From Didymodactylos carnosus (Eukaryota; Rotifera; Eurotatoria; Philodinida; Philodinidae): a DNA stretch of 20,240 nucleotides. How positions within the stretch are numbered: the first letter of the stretch is position 1; every line of letters begins with the position of its first letter. The notes beneath the pieces were generated by a model, which saw nothing but the letters and a program-made list of their open reading frames with translations, searched no databases and was not told where the DNA came from. The position numbers and the translations under genes were made by a program. The stretch is taken from assembly GCA_905250885.1 (NCBI GenBank), contig CAJNOQ010003453.1, forward strand, positions 1-20,240. The letters are read 5' to 3'. Shown here piece by piece: positions 1 through 10,700 of this stretch.

Positions 1-1900
1 GTGAAGTATTATAGTGAAAGTATACAACAATATAAAATGGAGTGCAGTTGTCTGGAACAGGTAATATTATGAATACACGTTGCGTAGTGCATTAATTATT
101 CTATTACAAATTAAAATTAAAAGAGAAAAATTCGACTTTTCATGAATTTCTACGGCTTTTCGACTTCGATGTCTTCCAGTATTTTGAGTCGTATGTTCCA
201 CAGAATAGGTGACCAAGCGTCAAAGTTAGCCAGAAATTGCGCACAAGGTAGAACTACAAAATTCACTACAGATGCACTAAAACAGTTAAATCATACAATT
301 TAAATGAAATGGGTACCTTTTTTCTTCCTTGTTTGATGGAAAATGCATGCGCTTGCCTCTAACAAATTTTTTTATTGATTTCTACGGGATAAATATAATA
401 TTATGAGAGTGATATTCTTTAAATTAGATTGATCTTAAGTGTACCGGAGAAAGTTGCCGTATTGATGGGACATTTCAGATGGATTTGCCCGGATGGGAAT
501 GAGCAAGCTATACTGTAAAACACAAGTGTCGCGATTGCATACTATTTTGGATGAATTTCCACACTGTTACATGTTTTTTTGAGGGTAGCGGTTACGGTTA
601 TCTTATAAGAAGTAGTGTTTACTGATATTCTTTGGAAAAAAACAGAAAGAAGCCCCTAAAAATTGCAGAATGGGTGCAAAATTGATCCCGAAAAACGTTT
701 TACTTTCTGTTAACAACAGAGTTGATCCCGGATGACGTGTGGTGCGCGTGTAACATACAATTCTTCGTGTTTGATATTTAGAGTAAAAGCATTCTTAATT
801 ATAACTGAAAATAATAGAAAATCAAGTTTATTTCTGCAGTAACGTTTTATACTTTATACAACTTCTAGACGGAGAAATGTCACTCCCTCAGCTGTTTACT
901 TCTTTGCTTTATGAAAAGAAAACCACTCTGAATGTGGTCGATTCCCTCCCTCTCTCGTCCGAAGACTTGAGACGGTGCGATCATCAACGGAAGCAGGCCG
1001 AGTTCACAGATGGAACAGCCCCATCCAACTTCACGCTCAGGAAAAACCACTGCCGCTCGTCATCGTGGATTTTTCGGACTTCTATGGCTATGGGTGTTTT
1101 GTTGATACCATACTATAGAAATGATCCCTAAAAGTATGATACTAAAGTTTTAGCTGACTTCTCATCCCTTATAAACCTCTTCTACAAGCAAAAATTGTGT
1201 AGTAGACTGGTGACTCATGTTCGTCTCCTCTGTTCTCTTTTCTGTGTCATGATTAATACAACGATTATTTGTTATACACATGGATTATTTCATGTCCGAA
1301 TAATCATCTCTGTTGTTTAGAAAACTGACTATAATAACGACTTATCTACCTGCCATAGAACTCTTCATGTTCTGATGTACACAATCGCGCGGACATTTGT
1401 GATGGAGAACAGTCAGTCGCGAACGGTCAGAAAAGCGGAATACGTGCAGATCATGGGGATCTGCTGCGCGCATTGCACAGTATTGAGTTGCTTAAAATTA
1501 TTATTATATAAGAGGTAAATTGAGACATCTTGTCTTCCAGTCGCAATGATGATAGACACGCATGTCGGTGGAAATACTCGACCGATGTGCCGGAGCGACT
1601 TTACATTATGAATGATATTTGAATGGAATCAATATAGCCGTAGAAATCAGTGAAGCCAATATTGAATCTTCTTCACAGTTTAGATAACTGTGTCGTTTAA
1701 GGATACATCAAGGCGAAGTGTCAACCATCTGTCTCTGACGGACACATTTGTGAGTACGAAACATCATTTGGATATACTCGCACTGGTACAGTGAGCGTTT
1801 TTCGTCTACTAGCACAAATCATTTTGCTGTTTAGTATCTGAATAACCCTAACTTCTTAAATTCGAGATGAGGAACGCGACAGTTATAATATCTGTTTTTA
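1..1900. other. Non-genic region with GC-richer, possibly relic sequence
   Basis: No gene could be supported. Patches at about 540-780, 870-1120 and 1380-1620 are more GC-rich and CG-containing than the rest of the left half, which could mark an old transposon or decayed coding sequence. The string TTGATCCCG occurs at about 684 and 723. Short variants of TTTCTACGGCTAT occur at about 147, 377 and 1077 and, inverted, near 1640-1650. A 7-bp inverted repeat GCAGATC/GATCTGC lies at 1446-1464. None is enough to name an element. Confidence 0.4.
877..1131 (+). other. Open frame of 84 codons, doubtful coding relic
   Basis: ATG to TAA with an amino acid mix more protein-like than other short frames in the left half, and higher local GC. 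A second frame across its 3' part also reads smoothly (VIVDFSDFYGYG before a stop), as expected for a coding remnant with a frameshift. No family was recognised, no splice context is evident, and the two readings conflict. It may be chance. Confidence 0.15.
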
Positions 1901-3890
1901 ACATCTGTTTCCAGTTTGGGTCCTAAAGGTTCAAATGTAATGATGTTTATAAACTATCACTTAACACAACTATAATTACAACCATATAGAATTTGAATTC
2001 GATTGATCTATTGAGTTTTGAAGAAATTTCTATTTGCATAAATTGTGTTAATTAATGAGTGCACAATATATATCGTTCAATTTCCTCAAGATACAGTTGA
2101 CAGCGATAATTTTTTAAAAACACACTTAGAATCTCGTTCGATTGTTTCCTTCGTTCGGTATGGTTCCATTTCCGTGCTGTTCGTTTTTTTCTGCTATTTG
2201 ACATATACATTGTAAACAAAGACATATAGATAAATTGAATTTTCGTTGTTTGTTTGATCAAAAATTTGATAGACGACGATTGATTTTAGTTTCTTTTCTT
2301 TCTCAATGTCAAGAAGAAAACGTGGTGAAAATCTAGTAATAAATGACAAACGACAATTCTTGATGATTTGTGCTCAACGTTAAAAACTTTCATCATCTGC
2401 ACTGATATTATTTTTCTCTAACAATATTTTTACACGAGCAGATGGTCACAAAGGAGAAGATAGGCTTCTCTCAACCATATATATGAGATGGATAATATTA
2501 GGCTGTCAAAATATAGCGTGTGTGACCAAAACATCGATGTTCGTTAATCTATTTCGTTTGTTTTCAACACACAGCCGGAACAGAACTTTGTAGCTGTAAT
2601 TATACACGTGTACACAGTCAATACTAAGACATGTGAAACATTTGCAAAAGAATCAGTTCTATAGTAACTTTTGTTTTTCACGCTGTGAACTTCTACATGA
2701 AGTAGCGAGGGCTATATGAAGTAAGTAATGAGCAAGTATTGATTTCCACGCTATCAAGAGTTTTTTAGTTAAGAATAATTGTTCTTCTCGTGCTATATCT
2801 TGTTGTTGAGCATATCTTCCACTTTTGTATGTTTTTAACACTGTACAGGTACTTTGAAAGTTGGAAGCCTTTGAATCACTGGTGTCGCATTTGAGTTTAT
2901 ACAATATTCGTTTTCTCTGTTCAGACACACGTTATCATCATAATTCTGTTATTTGCCGAATACAAATTTCTAAAAAGTGGATACGCCCGATTATTGTTAC
3001 TTTATTGATAATAAGTAGTCAAGTAATTGTTTCAAGAACTACGAAAAGTATATTTATGGAAGAAAAATGGGAATAAGTTTCAGCCAGTTCATACTCTATT
3101 TTGTTTTATTCGTTTTATTGTATAACAACGATCTGAAGCAGATAATTAAACTTTCCACATGATCTGATGTTTTAAAGCAAAAACCGGTCGAAAGTAGAAA
3201 AAGAGAATTATGCCGTTACCGGAAGATTTACTAAAGTAGTCGTGCATATAAAATACCACACAAAAGGACAAAAATCGAACAAGGTTAAACTATATAATAT
3301 TTAGGAAAGAAAATGATAATATTATAGTAAACTTTATTCTATTCAACTTTTAGAGTTTTAGCTTGAGCGATACTCTAATTATCTTTCTTAACATGTAAGC
3401 CATAACTATGTATTAGTCACGAGGGTAATCTGTTTTCTTTTTGTGATGTCCTGTGATTGAATACAAAGATATTGCTTCATGTAATATAGTAGATTGAAGA
3501 CTATCTTCTTACTCTAGCTCGTATAGATGAATCTAATCGTGCGCACACTATTGTCGAGATATGTTTAAAGTTTTAAATTTATTAGAAAAAGAAATCTATC
3601 TGAATTTTCATTGTGTTTAATTGAGGGTGCGTGCGCGATGTCAATTAATAACCTGATTATATACTAGTTCACACATGTCCTTTTAGTAATAATAACTATG
3701 ATTGTAGTTGAAGGACATGAAGAATGAGAGTAAAGTTGTAAAAGAAAATAGAGGTGGATAAATGAGATAATAATGAATGTTGTTTAATTTTAGATTGAGA
3801 TGATTGTTCCCATTTCTATAAACTTTACTTTTGGATGTGTCAAATGATTATCATCGCATACAGAAAATAGGAGAAGGAAATATGTGTATA
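1901..3890. other. AT-rich spacer, nothing recognised
   Basis: Short frames occur on both strands (for example 2052-2261 minus, and 2659-2928 minus opposing 2861-3076 plus), but they overlap each other, lack splice or family support and have the composition expected of AT-rich noncoding DNA. Confidence 0.5.
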
Positions 3891-3908
3891 TATCACTTTT
3901 CTTCCTTC

Positions 3909-3924
3909 TTTTTTTTTTTTTTTT
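3909..3924. repeat. Poly-T run (16 T)
   Basis: An uninterrupted T homopolymer at the end of a pyrimidine-rich stretch. No coding context, so not evidence of a retroposed tail by itself. Confidence 0.9.
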
Positions 3925-4121
3925 CATTAGAAACAACCCTTTCATTTGAATTTCATTTATGTAAAAAAACACAAACCAATGTTCTGTTTTTCTCACACGC
4001 ACAAATCCTCTCGATAAAAAAATCCGAACATATAAAAGCATTTTTAAATATCAAAAATCCATTTACTAATTAGAATTATCATAATAGTTTGGTCGGCAAT
4101 GATCCTAACACGCAAATGTTA

Positions 4122-4354
4122 TTCCTTTTTTTTCTCTTTTTTTTTTCTTCTTCATTTCAATTGTTTAAAAATTTGAGATATACTTGTCACTTATCTATCT
4201 CAATGTAGAGATCGATACAATTATTGTTCACATAAAGAAAAATCATCTTCTCCGAACATCTTTTCTAGTTCAGCCAAGTGAACGGGAGAAAGAAAGAAAA
4301 ATGAAAATGGGCGAAAATAAAAAGAAAAGAGAAAGAAGAGAAAGAAAAAAGAGA
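4122..4354. repeat. Pyrimidine run followed by purine run
   Basis: 4122-4153 is an uninterrupted pyrimidine run of 32 nt (mainly T with C) and 4319-4354 an uninterrupted purine run of 36 nt (mainly A with G), inside a longer purine-rich zone from about 4281. The two arms are imperfectly complementary and could fold on each other. Frames through the purine tract read only Lys/Arg/Glu-rich peptide and are not convincing genes. Confidence 0.75.
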
Positions 4355-4440
4355 CGATTATTAAGAGAAATATTCTTCACAATTAAAAAAAACAGCAAAT
4401 CTTAGAATTGAAGAGAGAGGGAAGAATGACAATTTTTTCA

Positions 4441-6222
4441 GATGTTTCGAACGACAAGTGACAAGCGTAAGTGGCACATAAGTACAATTTTTTAATGCTG
4501 CAACAGGTGTTTTTTATCCAAACGAATGAACATTCAACAAATTTCACCAGATTGAGATAGACGCCCCTAGTTCAATCTCAATTTTAGTTTTAAATCATTA
4601 TAATGTTACTCTTCATTTTTTAGAAATTAATCGATTGATTATTAATTGTGGATAAATAATAACGTCTTTCATTAAATATTAAAGCATCAAAACTGAACTT
4701 GTATCGTCTATTAATGGAAATTAAATGATGGCAATGATGAACGAACATAATGAAAAACGAATCGAATAGAATTTTATTATTTATAACAAATTTACTCATG
4801 ATCAGTTATATAAAAGGTTGGTAAAGGTTTTAGTGTTAATGTTCAAGTGTAATACTATATTTTCACAGATTTCACATTGTTTAACCTTTGGGATTAACTA
4901 GAACATCAGAATGTGCGAAAGACGGCTATTTTTTACTTTATTTTATTCGCCATAGTTAAGCTCTTACGAATTCCGCATTCAAATCTATTTAAAATAATTG
5001 GCTTTTATTATTTATTTCATCAGATTGCGTCATAATTTCCCTCCTCAAGGAAATCTTTGTTCTAATAATAAGTTCCTTGATTTGCTCTTCTGAATACATA
5101 CCTGCTACATATATATAATAAACAGGCTTCAATAACTATTTTATCATATATTCAAAGAAGAGAAAAAATTTTTTTCGAAATTAAAATGCTGTTCATCCAT
5201 GAGAAACTTAAGTATATCATCTTCTTTCCATCAGAAGAAGATTTTTCGAAAAGTTTGCAAGTTCAAGATAAATATTTTTAAGAATTTTCTCTTATGATTA
5301 TACGGTAGATGTTTAATCTCTAAATTTTTTTCATTATCTTGCGCACTATTTTCGTCGAATAAGGTTCTACAGTCGACAAACGTGTAGGACTTCGAGCGCG
5401 CGGAATGACGAAAAAAAATAGTTTTCTTTTTACTGTCGTTGTATACACATAATCGATGTTTATCAGGTCAAAACTGTATCACCTAAATGCTGTAAAACCA
5501 AAAAAAATTGTTTTCTAGACTATAGCTTATCGAGATCTATATCCAAGCAGTTTTTTTACCAGAACATGACTTGCCACTCAAGCAGCATGTAGGCTTGAGG
5601 TCCTTAAAATTCTGAACAAAAAGCAATATTTAGGTTAGTTTCAGATCGCAAACTAAACTTTGCAGATTCATTTTAAGATATACTCATCTGTCTTGCTCTC
5701 AATACCGTAAAAGCTTGTCTAACCTTAGATTTGTTAAATAATATAGGTAAAATGTCCGAACGTTTTATTAACGATATTCTTCAGTGGAAGTAACCTACTC
5801 ATATGGTCAAACCAATAAAACAACTAGTTTTGAAGTTATTTCTTTCAAAAACTTTTCAGACAGGATAGATGACCATATATTTTTGAGAAGATGAACGAAA
5901 AAGTTTGATTTTTAGTATAAAACTGGTCTAAACACTGCATCTAGAACAGAACGTCTTCTTTCAGAAAAAGGAAAAAACCGTTATGGAACATTTAATATCC
6001 AATTGCATTGAACCGTTCGCTAAAGAAATAAGTTTTACTTTGTGTCAGTTTTGTTAGTCGCGACTAAAAATAGCATATAATTTCATTCTGAAAATTACTT
6101 CATTTTCTATATTAATATCGTAAAATCGTGAAGTTTTTTACTTTCTTTCCAATTATGAACGGTTCACACTAATTATTGACTAGATACGAGAGGAAAAAGG
6201 AATATTTGATCGTTAATTACAT
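4441..6222. other. AT-rich spacer or 5' intron with short hairpins
   Basis: No gene recognised. Two short perfect inverted repeats are visible: TCAAGGAA/TTCCTTGA (5045-5052 with 5073-5080) and ATCTTCTT/AAGAAGAT (5219-5226 with 5235-5242). If the cysteine-rich gene has a signal-peptide exon further upstream, this stretch may be part of its first intron. Confidence 0.4.
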
Positions 6223-6230
6223 CCTTATGT
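6223..6230. repeat. Left target-site duplication of the hAT element
   Basis: CCTTATGT, identical to the 8 bases at 6901-6908 on the other side of the element. Confidence 0.9.
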
Positions 6231-6245
6231 CAGAGGCGGCGGAAC
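6231..6245 (+). repeat. Left terminal inverted repeat
   Basis: CAGAGGCGGCGGAAC. It pairs with the right terminus at 6886-6900 except for the outermost base. Confidence 0.9.
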
Positions 6246-6885
6246 TACTAGGCTGGGTAAGGCTTAAGCCTTATCCGGATTTGGCTCTGTTGGGCCGAGC
6301 CTTATCCTGTTTTGATGTAGAATTTTAAATTTAGCACTATGCTATTTGGATAAAACTTTGCTACATTGGCAGAAACGTCTTATTTATCTGCAGAACAGAC
6401 GAAAAAAACTTTTACTGCGCGAATTAAACTCTGCTGTTTTTCAGTGATCTTAAACGGAGAGACTAACATGAGATATGTGCGGTGAGGAGAGACGACTGGA
6501 TCGGGATAAAATGCGAACTTTTGGCATCAGGAACGTTAAGAAAGCACGAAATGTAAATTGTCTTTTGTTCAAAATGGCGAAGTAGTCCTTTGATTATATA
6601 GATATGCCACGTTTTCCAAACAAATATGTTTTACTGTGATTAGTCTAGCGCAAACTTCTTCCCTCTTTTGGCCTTTTTGCTGCGAACGTCACTTATTCGG
6701 AGTCTGAGTAGAAGCAGCTTGGATTCTTGGAGCTCGAGCTGACATTTTATTTTGGTGAATTGAGCTCAAAACAATATTTCCGTGTGCTTGCTCTTGCTAC
6801 GAAAATTTTACGGAAAATTGTACCTTTTCGACAAACTTTCTAAATTCGCTGCTGCCTTACCGTGAGGCTTACCCCGTTTGGGAAC

Positions 6886-6900
6886 GTTCCGCCGCCTCTA
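6886..6900 (-). repeat. Right terminal inverted repeat
   Basis: On the minus strand this reads TAGAGGCGGCGGAAC, matching the left terminus at 14 of 15 bases. Confidence 0.9.
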
Positions 6901-6908
6901 CCTTATGT
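6901..6908. repeat. Right target-site duplication of the hAT element
   Basis: CCTTATGT, identical to the 8 bases at 6223-6230. Removing one copy plus the element would restore the pre-insertion site. Confidence 0.9.
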
Positions 6909-7359
6909 TACCATTAAACGCATTCTCTACTCCGGCTCATTAATCTCTCACTGTTCTATAGACGTATAGCCGCTCAATGATACGATTTGATGGATTCTTT
7001 TTGGATACCTTATTAAGGTAAAAGTCTAACAAAGAGAATCAAATGATTGATGAATCCATGAAAGCAGACCTTGAAAAAAGTTTATCATGTGTCCAGTTAG
7101 TGTTTGTTCCTTAAGTATGCGCATATTTCTTATCTTTTTTCGAATTTCTTACAACTAATGCATTCGCTTCAAAGAGAAAACAAGCTAAAATCTCAACAAG
7201 TTGACATTCTTTATTTTTCACCGTAAAAGAAATCATCTTTCAACTTGTTACTCTTGGTTATTTGTCTGCCAATTATAAGATCAAATGGGCTATGCGAGAT
7301 TATTATCACCATTCAATGAATGGCGGTATATTGTTCCTTGATGTGTATATATTATTATT
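6909..7359. other. Region upstream of the first recognised exon
   Basis: No exon could be fixed here. One candidate 5' piece is ATG AAT GGC G at 7316-7325, followed by a 62-nt intron ending TCTATTTTAG at 7387. It joins exon 7388-7550 in frame, but gives no signal peptide. Its frame is open upstream to a TGA at about 7201. Confidence 0.3.
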
Positions 7360-7675
7360 ATGGCTATTATTGATTTATCTATTTTAGGTCTATCACCAAC
7401 ATTATCTAATTGCAATCTAACTTATCCACTTATCGGTAAATGGTTTCAACCGGGTATTAACGAATTAATTTATATTAATGAAACATATGTAACATCGAAA
7501 GGAACATGTATTGAACAAGATGCAATAAACAAATTTATATTTTATAATGAGTATGTATACGTACACAGGTGTTCTATGTCTTCGTATATTGATGTCTAAA
7601 ATCATTTATCCCTCACTTCAAACATTAACTGGACATACGCGCGTATTCAACTACTGACGCAATGAGAATACACTC

Positions 7676-7709
<34 letters not shown>

Positions 7710-10700
7710 GAGACAATTTAGTAAAATCACTCCTGATCTCTTTTATAGTATACATATATCAAGACAATGAAAGTGTACACATGCACCAGTTTAAAGTGCA
7801 CTTGTCAACAAATATATAGTTAAGTTCAATTTGAAATGAGTCCAATGTCGTTTCTTTCGTACATACATCTAACAGGCCAAGAGAAACTTCATTTCAATAG
7901 ATACATGTAACAGCAGGAAAAAGAGAAAAGAAATGAACATGTCAAACATTTGTGTCAGTAAAATAGATCGAATTTTAAGCGACGGAATGCTTCGATTTTC
8001 TTTTTCAAAAAATTTTTTAATCAAAATGAAAAAGAAAACAAATTTTCCAGTGGGATGTATGCGTGGGAGAGACATTTATAATATAACAAGAAAAAGATCA
8101 ATGTATTACACTCGATTAAATGCTCATTCACAAATATAACAACGTAATGGTCAAAATGTCAACAGTTAGATTTTTCTCCGTTAGTACAACGTGAGAATTT
8201 CACTTTCATCAAGTAAAAATGAACAATTTTAAGATTTAGATAATATAAATCAGTGACAACTGTAACACTGAAGTATCATCATGTCTTTGTGTTTCTACAA
8301 CTACATCGTATGACCAAAAATTATTTCTAGTCCTTAAAGAATTATTACTATGCAAATTTAGTGAAATCTGAACGATGAACTTTTTCAGTTGAGTAGATGA
8401 TTTATAGTCATAATTCCATTAATTGATAACAGTATTATGTTGTACAATATTTCGTTATCTTATCATATTTTTTAATGATAACGTAATATTGATTGTTTAT
8501 CTTTTCAGTCAAGCACGATGTAAACGCTGCATATTATTTATTCAACGTCATATTAATGCTTTACAATTTCGTGAGAGTAAGTATATATGTGATAATAACA
8601 ATTGATTATTGTTTATGTCAAAACAAAAGTTAATTGTAATCAATCATGTACGCTTGCTTGTTCGGACTACTACTATAGTATGATCGGTGTCCAGAGATAC
8701 ATGTATGGATTACGTGTCATAGAAGAGAATCTAGTTACCATATGCATAGGAGGTCAAATTCGTGCCATTTTTTTTTTTAGTAGAGAACATATTTCTCTTT
8801 CCTTTCTATTATTATCACGTACAACAATGTTAGAAATATAATTTTCATGTTAAATGAATAGAAGACAAGAATAACGTATATTCATTTTAAAAAAAACATT
8901 TCCGTTCAAGAAGAAAGACTGATGGTAGTACTACTAATACCATGTATAGAGTCATTACGAGAAGAAATACATATATGATGCGAGTGTGATACTAACGATC
9001 TCTTCACAGGACAATTAGAGTTCTTAAATATGATACTTAACAACTTCCTTTTCAGAATGCTTTTTAAGTTGAAATATTAAATACCAAACAATATGTAAAA
9101 TATGTGAAATACCAAGGGCAATCAGCTTTTGTTTTTCAGGCGTTTAAGTCGTTCAGTTAGTACTCTACTAGCCTTTGAATACGCCCTTACAATTTGATAA
9201 AATGAGAAATAAATTTGTACATTCTAGTTCGGTTCTTTCCTCTCATGAATTAGGTTGTCGAAACTAGCAGTTGTTAAACTTTGTGAACGTTTTCTACGGA
9301 CATAAGTATGAAACGAACAATAGCATATAAAAAATATTAAAAAATTTTATTTCTATGATGAATGTTTTTCACTGACAATCTTCTACATTATATTTAGGTG
9401 AATGTTATGAATTCGATGATCCTGTTGACCGAATATGTAATTCTTTGACACCAGATACACCACTATACACAATTTTTCGCGGTAAGTATAATTAACAGAT
9501 GTTTTTCACTCCTTGTCTATGTGGAGTATAATTGTGTGACATCTAAAAAAGAAAGAGAAAGTGTCCAGCGGCTTTTCTGTCATTAACTTTTGTCTGGGCA
9601 TTAACTAACCGAAATGTTCACTGACCTATGTAAACACAGGAAATTAGCAGTTCGATCATCTACATTCTATATTTCTCGCTTCTATCAACAAAAAATTATA
9701 TTATCTACAGGCAAAGATTAATTTGAAAAGAGAATGTAACCATCTATTTTAAAAGAATAATAATTAAATCCGACACACACTGCACATAGACAAGAACAAG
9801 AGAAAAGAGGAAGTTATAAATATGTGTTCATATAGTTCTAATTTATTTTCAACGGATACTGTCTGTAATTCTATTGAACTTTAATTAAATTGACGTAAGC
9901 CTAAGATTTGACGTTAGGAAAAAAACAGCAAGAAATGATCTGTCACGCTTTTTTTTTTCAAACACGAAACAGATAAATAGCAGGGTCAAAATCCGTTTTA
10001 ACATACTTTAATAATTATTTGTAGACATTCAAAGTACAGTAATTTCAACTTCATTTTTTTATAGAAAATTTTCAAGCAATCGAATGTCCAATTCACGAAT
10101 TATGGAAATTAAAACGTGTTAATGAAAACAGTCTCGAATGTACACCAAAATCGTTTCACAATTGTCTACCGTCTAACTCATTCCGTTTAACTTACAATAA
10201 ATGTAGTATTGATAAAGGTATAAAGACAAAAGACAAGAAATAGCAATATTTGTCCCACTGAAGAGTCATACATATTATGGCATAGATTGTATCGATAATC
10301 TTTAGATATTCGCACAGTACATACGATAATGAGCCATACTAGAACTTTATAAAGAGAAACTTTACCGTCATTTTTGTAAAAGTACTAGCTCTATCTATAT
10401 TGTTATTTCTTTAGATGTGACGGCAAAGTGTATGGCTATTTGGTCCGATGGTCCTAATAATTACGTTGTAGCTAGAAGTAGTAATCGGAAAAAGTTTATT
10501 TGTTTTGTAAGTTTTTCAACGATTGCTTTCACTTTCTTCAACTGAACTCTCTTTTCTTAGTCATATACAAAAGCCAAACATGATGATAATCATCCTCTTG
10601 AACTCTATTTACCATCCGATGATTCATGTCGAGATTTATTATCAAGAGAATCAGCAACCGTATTCACTCTTGACTCATCATCATTAGCGACGTCTGATAT

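Larger units (their letters stand above)
6231..6900. mobile_element. Non-autonomous hAT-type DNA transposon (MITE-like), 670 bp, complete
   Basis: The left end starts CAGAGGCGGCGGAAC and the right end, read on the opposite strand, starts TAGAGGCGGCGGAAC, so 14 of the first 15 bases are identical. Subterminal sequence is also partly shared (GGGTAAG followed by CCT/GCT). The element is flanked on both sides by the same 8 bases, CCTTATGT, the target-site duplication length of the hAT superfamily; ends of the CAG-RGGCGG kind are familiar in hAT elements. It holds no open frame long enough for a transposase, so it would need an enzyme supplied in trans. Internal palindromes lie at 6258-6273 and 6881-6890. 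The near-perfect ends and intact duplication suggest recent insertion. It lies about 460 bp upstream of the first recognised exon of the cysteine-rich gene. Confidence 0.9.

Noticed and set aside
1921-1940. tRNA B-box-like GGTTCAAATG
   Set aside because: No matching A box or cloverleaf arms at the right spacing. No tRNA gene was recognised anywhere in the window, though the check was by eye only.
2659-3076. Opposing short frames at 2659-2928 (minus) and 2861-3076 (plus)
   Set aside because: They overlap on opposite strands, have no recognisable motif, no splice context and low-complexity AT-driven composition.
4184-4405. Lys/Arg/Glu-rich 73-codon frame
   Set aside because: It is simply the purine tract read in one frame; such tracts produce charged pseudo-peptides.
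5014-5030. Hammerhead-like TCATCAG (CTGATGA on the minus strand)
   Set aside because: No paired stem II followed by GAAA and no flanking stems were found, so the core is incomplete.
7869-8139. Two 68-codon frames on opposite strands
   Set aside because: They sit inside the first recognised intron of the cysteine-rich gene, mirror each other and show no family motif.
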